Positions 55,266-64,000 of a DNA stretch of 64,000 bases are shown here, in pieces. The DNA is from Eleusine coracana subsp. coracana (lineage: Eukaryota; Streptophyta; Magnoliopsida; Poales; Poaceae), in the NCBI GenBank assembly GCA_032690845.1, contig CM064417.1, positions 19,064,501 through 19,128,500 on the forward strand, given 5' to 3'. Every line of letters starts with the position of its first letter. Position 1 is the stretch's first letter. The notes under the pieces were generated by a model that had not been told where the DNA came from, searched no databases, and saw nothing but the letters and a program-made list of their open reading frames with translations. The position numbers and the translations under genes are program-made.

Positions 55266-55273
55266 CCTTTTAT
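55266..55273 (-). promoter_or_regulatory. TATA box for the antisense gene of N
   Basis: TATAAAAG on the minus strand lies about 205 bp upstream of the ATG at 55062, at a suitable distance for its own promoter. This would make the gene independent of the LTR. Positions 55274-56081 hold no other recognisable feature. Confidence 0.5.
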
Positions 55274-56081
55274 ACCTTCGCGTTGACCTAGGTCACGGGG
55301 GACCATGTGGGCCTCCATGGGCCGTACTGTGCCAAGTTGGCCTTTGCGATTACTTAAAATATGCAACAAATCTTTTGACAGATTTTTTGCTAAATTAATA
55401 AACCCGAGTGTTAAACTCGGGGACTTCTTTGATGAGAGGCAATGGAAAGAACCATTATAAATCCCCATATTTATGTGATTTGATGATCACGTAGCAGAGG
55501 ACTTGATGGTCGTATGGGAGTTAGTTTACAGATTATGCCATTGACTGAAATTAGTTATTATAGGCTGACGATCTGGCTTACATAGTCCGAGTGGTGAATA
55601 ATCGTGGAAAAGCTATATTATGATTGATGTCATTATAGTCTAGTACTGAGTTATGATTGATGTCATAAGTTTTCTTGGATTCTTAATATGATTAATGTCA
55701 TTATAATGGAATCGAGAATCACTCGTCCAAAAGCAGACGTCACTCTGCCTTTTATAGCTCGGTCGGCTCAATTGATGTTGTGTAGACCGAGTGCCTGATT
55801 TGATGATCAGGACACTGATAAGCTCAAGCTTGATGGTTTGAGTTAATTTATGCAACAAAATGTAGTGAGTTAATGTTATTAGACTCTTGCATCCTTTGCT
55901 AGTCTCCAAATTATACAAGAGTCGGGGGCTACACATGATCAGGTGCACCTAGTCGGTGCACCAGATCCATCAGGAACTTCAATCAAGAGGTCTTCCTAAT
56001 TTGTGACCTGTTAACAATAAGAATCGAAGAGGAATCACTCAGAAAGACATAGCTCCAAATCAGAAAGCACTCGAGGGCTGC

Positions 56082-56464
56082 TGTGGAATACTTACCTTAC
56101 CGGTATCCATAGTTAGGACAAAGTCGACAGACAACCGGGTGACCCATCAATAAGGAAACCGACCGAGTCAGCTTAGAGCACAAGGCAATTAGAGATAGAC
56201 TTACTATATAAATCCTTGTAGACTATGAGTAGCACTCTTCATGTACCCCCTGCCGATCGGATATATAAGACGCAGGAACCATCCATTGAGGGACAGAGGA
56301 CACACTAAATCTTCATTGCAATACAAACCACAGAACATAGGATGTAGGGGTTTGGCTCTCATCGAGAGGGCCCGAACTTGTATAACTCGACGTCTTGTGT
56401 TACCATCATTTTTCTTAATCCCGACGTAGCCCTATAAATATATTATCGAGATCAAGTCTTGACA
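56082..56464 (+). repeat. 3' LTR of element N
   Basis: 383 bp, preceded by the purine-rich CACTCGAGGGCTGC, ending TCTTGACA. The TATATAAG box is kept. Confidence 0.9.
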
Positions 56465-57641
56465 GACTTGTTGATTGTGTGAAGAATGCAATCAAGCTTA
56501 CACACAGTACTGGAAAGGAATTGGAGTATGTGGCAGATGCACTTATCACTAGCAAAGGAGCAACCAATCGCATTTTGTTGAATGAACTTGATGCTACCTC
56601 AATCGAAGACATCAGGATTGTCAATGATTTTCCCGATGTATTTCCTGAGGAATTGCCAGGTATGCCACCAGACTGTGACATCGAGTTTGTTATTGAATTA
56701 GTCCCTGGTACTGCTCCTATTTTTACAAGACCTTACGGAATGGTTGCAAATCAACTAGCTGGACTTATAGAACAACTCCAAGAATTGTTAGATAAGGGTT
56801 ATATCTGTCCTAGTGATTCTCCCCGGTTATCTTTGTTCCCAAGAAGGATGGTACTTAGAGGATGTGTGTTGACTACCATTCTCTGAATGAGGTCATCATC
56901 AAGAACAAGTATCCCTTGCCTAGAATTGATGAATTGTTTGATCAGCTGAAAGGAGCATGTGTTTTCTCCAAGATTGATCTCCGGTAGGGATATCATCAAT
57001 TGAAGATCAGGGCAACTGACATACCCAAGACCGCTTTCATCATTTGTTATGGCTTGTACGAGTATACAGTGATGTCCTTTGGATGAACCAATGCTCCTAC
57101 CTACTTCATGTATTTAATGAATAATTTTTTCATGGAGTAACTGGATAAGTTTGTGGTAGTGTTCATCGATGACATCCTTATATTCTCAAACAATGAGGAG
57201 GAACATGAAGAACATCTTCGTCTGGTATTGCAAAAGCTAAGAGAGAATCTACTATATGCCAAGCTTAGTAAATGTGATTTTTGGTTGAAGGAAGTCGTAT
57301 TTCTTGGTCATAATAATCTCTAAAGGAGGAGTGTCTATGGACCCTAGCGAAGTTAAAGATGTGTTGAGTTCGAATACACCTCAAAATGTTACAGACATCA
57401 GAAGTTTCCTTGGGCTAGTAGGATACTACAGAAGATTCATATAAGGATTTTCCATGATAGGCAAGCCTATGACTGAGTTGCTAGAAAAAAGAAAGACTTT
57501 TGAGTGGACACCGGAACGTGAAGCCAGCTTCGAGGAATTGAAGAAGAGACTTACCTCAGCAACTGTCTTAACCATGCCTGATATGAAGAAGCCTTTCTTA
57601 ATCTATTGTGATACTTCAGGGCAAGATTTAGGATGTGTGCT
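56465..57641 (+). pseudogene. Protease end, RT and RNase H start of element L
   Basis: The frame resumes with the protease-RT linker (FPDVFPEELPGMPPD, PGTAPIFTRPYG). A frameshift near 56825 and stops at 56985, 57085 and 57138 follow through KNKYPLPRIDELFDQLKG, KTAFIICYGLYEYTVMSFG and FIDDILIFSNNEEEHEEHL (catalytic residues kept). A later frame (57454-57641) gives FEWTPEREASFEELKKRL and RNase H start LIYCDTSGQDLG, cut by element O at 57641. It is more degraded than C's RT. Confidence 0.88.
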
Positions 57642-58564
57642 TGATGAGGACATCAGTCCTATGGATACACACAACACTCCTCCAACTCTAGACTTGTAAG
57701 GTCCAATGACTAGAGCTCGTGCACGACGACTAAATTTAGAGGTGAGCTCGTTCCTACGTTCTTCGCTATATGTTACTTTTGAAAATGGTTTGCTACCTAA
57801 TGATTATTTTATGATTAGAAACCATGGAGAGGACCAGGAGATAATGGGAGAAGGAGTTGGGAACGTGGAGGACCAGCAAGGGCTTGGAAGCCAAAGTGGA
57901 GGCCCAATCAAAACCGACTTTGAGTGTATTTTGGGGCCCAGGACCAGTCTGCACTAAAACAGTCGCCCAGGACGCATACGGACTTAGATTTGGACATTCT
58001 ACATATGCATGAAAAGATAAGGAGAATACATTTCCAATGTCACCGGCCTCATGTCAAAATTCATCCCGAGTCATCAGTAATCGTCGAAACAAGAGAGAGT
58101 CCAGAATCTGTGTCGGTGCTGTGTCACCTATTTTTGGCCTTTGGGCTTTGTATCTAGTTGAGCCCAATTAGAGGCGCGTCCAGAGGGTCTTGCACGACCC
58201 TAGGGTCTTTATATACAGCCGCTACCGCACCACTAGGGTTCAGATTTTTCTTAGATCAATTCTGTTCATAAACAGTGTCACCGTTCATCGGTTTGTGAGA
58301 CCCCAACTTTGAGAGTTTAATCATACATCTGCAATTGTGTTGCATTCTTCGTTGTTCTTGCTTGTGTTCTTGATTCGTAGGCAGGGATTAGCCTTCTCGG
58401 CGAGGTCAATCGTCTTTGAACGGTTGATAACCAGAGGAGACGTCGTGCTGTGATTGCGGGGTTTAGAACGTGCTGTTCTGAAGTCGGATCGATTTGTGTG
58501 TTGCCTCCGACCAAATCAACTTACCAAGAACCTTTCGGAAGATCAGGAACCCTTGTTCACATCA
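57642..58564 (+). repeat. 5' LTR of element O
   Basis: It starts TGATGAGGACATCA and ends GTTCACATCA. The tail frame is present (57706-57957, ending PRTSLH) but has a TAA at 57697. A GATTCGTAG near 58372 corresponds to an acceptor-like GATTCGCAG in the solo LTR. Confidence 0.9.
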
Positions 58565-58566
58565 AG

Positions 58567-58584
58567 TGGTAATCAGAGCTTCAG
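58567..58584 (+). other. Primer binding site of element O
   Basis: TGGTAATCAGAGCTTC, identical to D's site, starts two bases after the LTR. Confidence 0.8.
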
Positions 58585-59780
58585 GTACACCGTCAGGTTC
58601 GCACTACCCTTTAGTTTGTTTTCGTGTTCTTCCTATCGTCCACAGAAAAGCCAAAAAAAAAATTCCCCCGTCCATAACCACGTGTTTAGCCTTTGCATAT
58701 TTCAATTTCAGAGTCCATAGTTCTTGTTTAGTCACTGGTTCTTATTTAGTCGCTGGTTTAGTTTGTGTTTTTATTGTCAGTAGTGTTTTCCTTGCATCCC
58801 TAGCCGCCATCCCTTCCACCACCCTCGGTTTTGTTGGCTTTGTGTGCTAGGGTTGACTGATCAACACGCCCACCATAATCCCACCCTAAACCCACCCTCA
58901 ACACCTCAGACCAATTTTCATAAATTCCACTTTCCGCTGCATCCACCTCGCCAAAAAAATCCCTACCCGACGCCAAGCCCGACTCGGGTTTCACTCAAAC
59001 CCTGGGTTTCTTCATAACCGATTCTGACACCCCTTCGGTAAAACAGCCATAACTTTTCGCTCGGTTGTCCGTTTTGGCTGAAATTTTTACAGGAGATTCT
59101 TGACAAAAAGTTGAGGTGACCAACACTAGGCTATGCCCTGTGTGCCCTCGTCAAAAAATTCAGAAAAATCGGGAAGATAAAGAAAAAATTGATTCAAGTT
59201 GAAACCCAACGTTTTCTGAAATTTCAAGATTTTCTGTAGGCCACGTCCTAGATCTGTTTGAGATGAATTTTTTTGTGGTTTCTCCCCTATTGCTAGTGAG
59301 TTGGGAAAAAATATCAAAAAAAAAAAAAAGAAATTTAGGATTCCTACTAGTGCTCCATCTAGCTCCCTAAAATTTCTGAGTTGGGCTGTTTTACACTTAG
59401 CCCCCTGTTATCGACTGTGTGCCTTGGTCTCCTTGTTTCTTCTTTGCTATCACTACTGTTCTAGGACATAGTTAGACCAGCAACTAGGGACAAGTTACTT
59501 GGGCACTTATTCAGCTTTACTATCTGTTTTTGATTTATGTGCCACTCACATATATATATTTGGCCTTCCTAGCTCTACATACTTCTTCTCGACAGCACAT
59601 AGGTTATTTTATAACCCTTGCAATCGTGGAACACACCTCCCTGGTATCCTTCGCTTTGTTGTTTTCAGAACTTTGTAAGAGCCTTGCAAGAAGCTTCCTT
59701 TTGCTGTGTTGAGAGGCACCACTGCTTAGTAGTTTTGTAGGGATAACCTTCACATTTTGTTTCCTGTTTTGGTGTTTCTG
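58585..59780 (+). other. Leader of element O
   Basis: This 1.2 kb stretch has no gene. It includes an A-run at 59317-59330 and a CT-rich part near 58800-58990. It ends at the gag ATG at 59781. Confidence 0.7.
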
Positions 59781-62700
59781 ATGTCAGGAAGTGATAGAGA
59801 GGGTTCTTCACCCTCAAAATTTGATGAGTGCGTGAGCCAAAGTCAGCTACAGAAGGCCTTGCAGGTGGTTCAGAGTGATTTGGCAGAGATGATTACCAGG
59901 GCCGTCACCGACGCCGTCACCAAGCTTCACCTGGGAGAAAGCATTGAGCGCAAGGACCGCACATACGCCATGACGTTGAAGACGATCATGATGAAGCAAC
60001 AGTGTATATGGCTGATGGCACCGTCGATAGGTCAGCTACAAGGACCGCAAGGTTACGACGTCGTTTGCAACGTAACCCTCAACGTCTGGGTGGTTTCCAC
60101 AACCACAACCATCGCACACAAGGTAACCATGCTCCAGATGACCCGTATGCTAAAATTAAGTTTTCAATTCCTTCGTTTTCGGGTCAGTACGATGGTGATG
60201 CTTACCGTGATTGGGAAATGACGGTAGAACAAAAATTTAATGCTCACCTTGTTCCTGAGCAACATAGAGTTAGACAAGCCACTAGTGAGGTTAAGGACTT
60301 TGCTATTGTTTGGTGGAGTGGTCTAGCTGCTGAAACTGATTTGCCTACTACTTGGGAAGAACTTAAGGTAGAAATGCGTGATCGTTTTGTTCCTCCTTCT
60401 TTTTATAGAGAAATTCGTAATAAACTCCAGTGTTTAGATCAAGGAGATAAAACTGTTCAGGAGTATTTTAGTGAGCTTCAGAAGGGTTTGATTCGTTGTG
60501 CTATGGTTGAAAAAGTAGAGGATCAGATTTGCCGCTTTCATTCTGGTTTGGGAAAAGAAATTCAGGACATCCATGACTACAATGAATTTTATACCCTCAA
60601 CCAGTGTTTCCAGTATGCTATGCTTGCAGAGAAAGAATCACAGGGACTTTTCCAGGCTTTTGAGGAGTACAACAAGTACAGGAATTTCTACCCACCACGA
60701 CCGACGGGGACTTTGGGGCTGCCCAAGCCATCTTTCCGGCCGCCCCCACCAGCTAGTGTTATTTCTGCAGCACCAAGATCCGCCCCTGCCCCTTCTATGT
60801 GCTCAGGTAAAAATTTTGTGCAGGTACCGACTAGTAGTGCCTCCTTTGTTGCTTCGACGGGACGCACTACAGGGATTCAGTGCCACCGCTGTCACGGTCT
60901 TGGCCATGTGCAGAAAGATTGCCCAAGTAGGCGGGCATATGTGGTGACAGATGATGGCGGTTACATGAGCACCTCCGATGTGGAGGATGAGGAGGAGGAT
61001 GTCACTGCCACCAGCGGTGACCTCGTCCTTGGAGGCGGAGATACCACAGGCTACATGAATATTATTGTGCAGCGTGTGCTTAGCACACAAATCCAGCAGC
61101 CCGAGATGATGCAGCGAGATAACTTGTTCCAGATTTTTTTCATCATCAAGAACCGTCGAGCACGTGTCATCATTGATGGAGGAAGATGCAACAATTTGGT
61201 GAGTTCTGATGTGGTTAAGAAGCTTGATTTGACCACACGTCCACATCCACATTCATACTACATTCAGTGGTTAAATGACTCTGGAAAAGCTAAGGTAATA
61301 CAAACTTGCAGAGTTCCTTTTTTCATTGGTTCCTATGTGGATTCTGTTGATTGTGATGTTGTACCCATGCAAGCTTGTTCACTTTTATTGGGTAGACCTT
61401 GGGAATTTGATAATGATGCCATACACCATGGTAAAAGTAATAAGTACACTTTTATGCATAAAGGAACTAAAATTACTTTGTTACTAATGACCCCTGCTGA
61501 AATTGTACAAGCTGATTTAGAACGAGCTGCTAGTTTAAAAAATAAAGGCCCTAAAATTCAGCAACCTGTTAATTCTGATTCTACACCAAGTAATGTTAAT
61601 GATTCTTCAAGTTCTAAGGGTGCTGCAATTAAATTACAAGGTCGTTCATGTCTTGCCACAAAATCTAAGCTTGCTGAAATTTCTGCTGATGATATTTGCT
61701 ATGCTTTGATATGCAAACAAGCCTTGTTTTTGCTTGGTGATATTGCTTCAAGTGCTTTGCCTCCTGCTGTCACTAACCTTTTGCAGGAGTATGAGGATGT
61801 TTTCCCAGCTGAGATACCCCCGGGATTGCCACCTTTGAGAGGGATTGAGCATCAAATTGATTTGATTCCTGGTGCTACTTTGCCAAACCGTGCTGCTTAT
61901 AGAACCAACCCTGAGGAGACTAAGGAGATACAACGACAAGTCCAAGACCTTTTGGATCGTGGGTATGTTCTTCAATCACTTAGTCCTTGTGGTGTTCCTG
62001 TACTTTTGGTTCCTAAGAAAGATGGTTCTTGGCGTATGTGTGTAGATTGTAGAGCCATTAATAACATTACTATTAGGTATCGTCATCCTATTCCTAGGCT
62101 AGACGACATGCTTGATGAGTTATGTGGTGCTATAATTTTCACTAAAATTGATTTGCGTAGTGACTACCATCAAATTAGAATGAAACTTGGAGATGAATGG
62201 AAAACAGCTTTCAAAACCAAATTCGGGTTGTATGAGTGGTTAGTAATGCCTTTTGGGTTAACTAATGCACCCAGTACTTTCATGCGTTTGATTAATGAGG
62301 TTTTAAGACCTTTTATTGGCAAATTTGTGGTTGTTTACTTTAATGATATCTTGATTTATAGCAAATCCATGGATGATCATATGATTCATTTGCGTGCTGT
62401 TTTTGATGCTTTGCGAGTTGCACGTTTATTTAGTAACCTTGAGAAGTGCACCTTTTGCACGGATCGAGTCTCTTTTCTTGGCTATGTTGTGACTCCACAA
62501 GGAATTGAGGTGGATGAGGCGAAGATTGAAGCCATAAAGAGCTGGCCTGTACCAAAAACTATCACACAGGTGAGGAGATTTCTTGGTCTTGCAGGTTTCT
62601 ACCGCCGCTTTGTCAAAGATTTCAGCACCATTGCTGCACCATTGCATGAGTTGACAAAGAAGGGCGATGTCTTCTATTTTGGTAAGGTACATCATGAGTC

Positions 62701-63067
62701 TTTTGATGCTTTGAAGGACAAACTTACACATGCACCATTGCTGCAATTACCCAATTTTGATAAGACTTTTGAGCTTGAATGTGATGCTAGTGGTATAGGC
62801 ATTGGTGGTGTTTTGATGCAAGATGGTAAACCTGTTGCATACTTTAGTGAGAAAATTACTGGGCCTATTTTGAATTATTCCACGTATGATAAGGAACTAT
62901 ATGCACTTGTACGTTCTTTAGAGATGTGGCGTCATTATTTGTTGCCCAAAGAATTTGTTATTCATTCTGATCATGAATCACTTAAGTATATTCATTCTCA
63001 ATACAATTTGAACCGTAGACATGCTAAAGGGAAGCATAATGTGATTGTTGATGCTTTATCTAGGTGA
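59781..63067 (+). pseudogene. Element O gag, protease, RT, RNase H
   Basis: Gag starts MSGSDREGSSPS. A frameshift at about 59940-59970 moves to the long frame ending 63067 (1021 codons from 60002; numbers below refer to it). Capsid residues 54-200 (FSIPSFSGQYDGD, WWSGLAAETDLPTTWEE), zinc knuckle CHRCHGLGHVQKDC (296-309), protease VIIDGGRCNNLVS (Asp ~390), RT about 640-800 with WRMCVDC, KIDLRSDYHQ and catalytic YFNDI: residue 781 is Asn (AAT) where Asp is required. RNase H from about 925 (LECDASGIGIGGVL, STYDKELYALVRSLE, HSDHESLKY), with a short deletion after NRRHAK. Ends VDALSR. One tag-free frame over 3 kb suggests moderate age. Confidence 0.92.
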
Positions 63068-64000
63068 TATACTTTGTTGTTTCAACTTGATTGTAGAATT
63101 TTTGGACTTGAGGCAATTAAAGAACAATACGTTGCTGATGTTGATTTTAAAGATGTATTGCTGCACTGTAAAGAAGGTCGTGCTTGGAACAAATTTGTGT
63201 TGAATGATGGTTTCTTGTTTAGAGCCTATGCATTCCAGTTGGTTTCGTTCGTCTTTTGTTGTTGCAGGAGGCGCATGGAGGTGGATTGATGGGTCATTTT
63301 GGTGCTAAGAAGACGGAGCATATTTTGGCCACACACTTCTTTTGGCGCACGCTTTGGAATAAGTTGGGTACAAAGTTGCTATTTTCTACAACTTGTCATC
63401 CACAAACTGATGGACAAACTGAGGTTGTGAACCGAACTTTGGGCACTATGTTGAGAGCTATTTTGAAGAAAAATTCGAAGCAATGGGAAGAATGCTTGCC
63501 TCATGTTGAGTTTGCTTATAATCAGGCAACACATTCTACTACCAAGGTAAGTCCCTTCAAGGTAGTGTATGGTTTTGATCCCCGTACTCCACTTGATATA
63601 CTTCCTCTACCTATTAATGAGAGAGTTCATGTTGATGCTAAGGAGCGTGCTGAATTTATTTTGCAAATGCATGAGACCACTAGACATAGCATTGAAAAGA
63701 TGAATGAAAAGTATAAAATTGCTGGTAGTAAAGGTAGAAAGGAAGTAAAGTTTGATGTAGAAGATTTAGTATGGTTACACTTAAGGAAGGATAGATTTCC
63801 AGAATTGAGAAAGTCTAAACTAATGCCTAGAGCTGATGGTCCATTCAAAATAATGAAGAAGATTAATGATAATGCATACAAACTTGAGTTGCCTCCCGAG
63901 TTCGGGGTTAGTCCTACTTTTAACATTTCAGATTTGAAACCATACTTGGAAGAAGAGGATGAGCTTGAGTCGAGGACGACTCCACTTCAAGAGGGGGAGG
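63068..64000 (+). pseudogene. Element O integrase remnant and pol tail, open at right edge
   Basis: 63074-63230 encodes the integrase N-terminal linker (FKDVLLHCKEGRAWNKF). A frameshift near 63235 leads to a frame open from there to 64000. It has EAHGGGLMGHFG and THFFW, then jumps to LWNKLGTKLLFSTTCHPQTD, so the zinc finger end and the first two catalytic Asp are deleted while GQTEVVNRTL with the Glu remains. The C-terminal module follows (VEDLVWLHLRKDRFPE, PRADGPFKI). The frame reads on through ELESRTTPLQEGE into the polypurine tract, as in D. No chromodomain is seen before the edge. Confidence 0.88.
63988..64000 (+). other. Polypurine tract of element O
   Basis: AAGAGGGGGAGG at the last bases corresponds to D's AAAAGGGGGAGAC, which touches the 3' LTR. 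Confidence 0.75.

Larger units (their letters stand above)
52127..56464 (+). mobile_element. Element N: non-autonomous Tat/RIRE2-like LTR element
   Basis: This complete 4338 bp insertion has 384 and 383 bp LTRs (TGTGGAATAC start), target duplication GACTT (52122-52126, 56465-56469) and a GGCGCGCCAGTTAGGGG-type primer site next to the left LTR. Interior: a short gag remnant, no protease, RT or integrase, and one antisense multi-exon gene. Tat-lineage grass elements are known to carry an antisense ORF near the 3' LTR. N looks like a deletion derivative that kept only that gene. Confidence 0.9.
47874..64000 (+). mobile_element. Element L: second Tekay-like chromovirus, split by N and O
   Basis: A 3.58 kb 5' LTR (47874-51457) is structurally like C's LTR. 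A Met-tRNA primer site, a protease fragment (to 52126), and protease-RT-RNase H (56465-57641) follow. The RT is closely related to that of C (LFDQLKGACVFSKIDL, VVFIDDILIFS). Gag is missing. Its 3' half lies beyond the right edge, past nested element O. Confidence 0.85.
57642..64000 (+). mobile_element. Element O: chromovirus of the D family (3' LTR beyond window)
   Basis: The 5' LTR is 57642-58564 (923 bp). Then follow a primer site, a leader, gag-pol, and a polypurine tract at the very end of the window, so the 3' LTR should begin within a few bases of 64000. GTGCT (57637-57641) is the left target duplication. The LTR is homologous to D's and to the solo LTR, and its pol tail matches D's (DELESRTT). 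Defects: gag frameshift, Asn in the RT catalytic motif, integrase core deletion. Confidence 0.9.

Overview
The window is intergenic DNA from a large plant genome, almost certainly a grass (Poaceae). I find no host gene, tRNA, rRNA or CRISPR. Essentially every base can be assigned to nested transposable elements: Ty3/gypsy and Ty1/copia LTR retrotransposons, one CACTA DNA transposon, one short hAT element and a Stowaway MITE. Most open frames are retrotransposon gag/pol remnants. The rest are shadows, mostly in GC-rich LTRs.

Layout. 1-2069: polypurine tract and 3' LTR of element A, whose body lies left of the window; it is split by a solo LTR (316-1216). 2070-3588: minus-strand Ty1/copia fragment B (gag plus 5' LTR). 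Its LTR is split by element C (3589-19229, TSD CCCGA), a chromodomain-bearing Tekay/Del-like chromovirus with 3.3 kb LTRs. C's gag is split by element D (8302-12597, minus strand, TSD GAGTG), a non-autonomous gypsy element with an intact 597-residue ORF. 19235-19343: remainder of B's LTR. 19344-21861: minus-strand Athila/Tat-like gypsy fragment E (gag, primer site, LTR). 21862-26720: copia fragment F, same LTR family as B but plus strand. 26720-33063: minus-strand SIRE/Maximus-like copia remnant G, with a divergent solo LTR in its gag.

33064-47873: Athila-type gypsy element H. Its RNase H is split by CACTA element I (34257-43364, TSD ATA). Inside I lies hAT element J (36149-42132, TSD GTGRCGGC), and inside J lies Ale/Retrofit-like copia K (36176-41310, TSD CGGCT). 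47874-64000: a second Tekay-like element L, carrying a Stowaway MITE in its LTR. L is split by N (52127-56464, TSD GACTT; non-autonomous, Tat/RIRE2-like, with an antisense multi-exon gene) and by O (57642 to beyond the right edge; a chromovirus of the same LTR family as D and the solo LTR).

Most notable points: (1) the gag of C begins with a near copy of the histone H3 N-terminal tail (MARTKLTARK), while the same element's pol ends in a chromodomain; (2) several unrelated elements carry sets of short hyphenated palindromes whose arms vary in a compensatory way; (3) the pol frame of the D/O family runs through the polypurine tract into the 3' LTR; (4) N holds an antisense gene with its own TATA box and intron signals; (5) there is a four-level nest H>I>J>K with matching target duplications. 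All autonomous-type elements appear dead through stops, frameshifts, catalytic substitutions or integrase core deletions.
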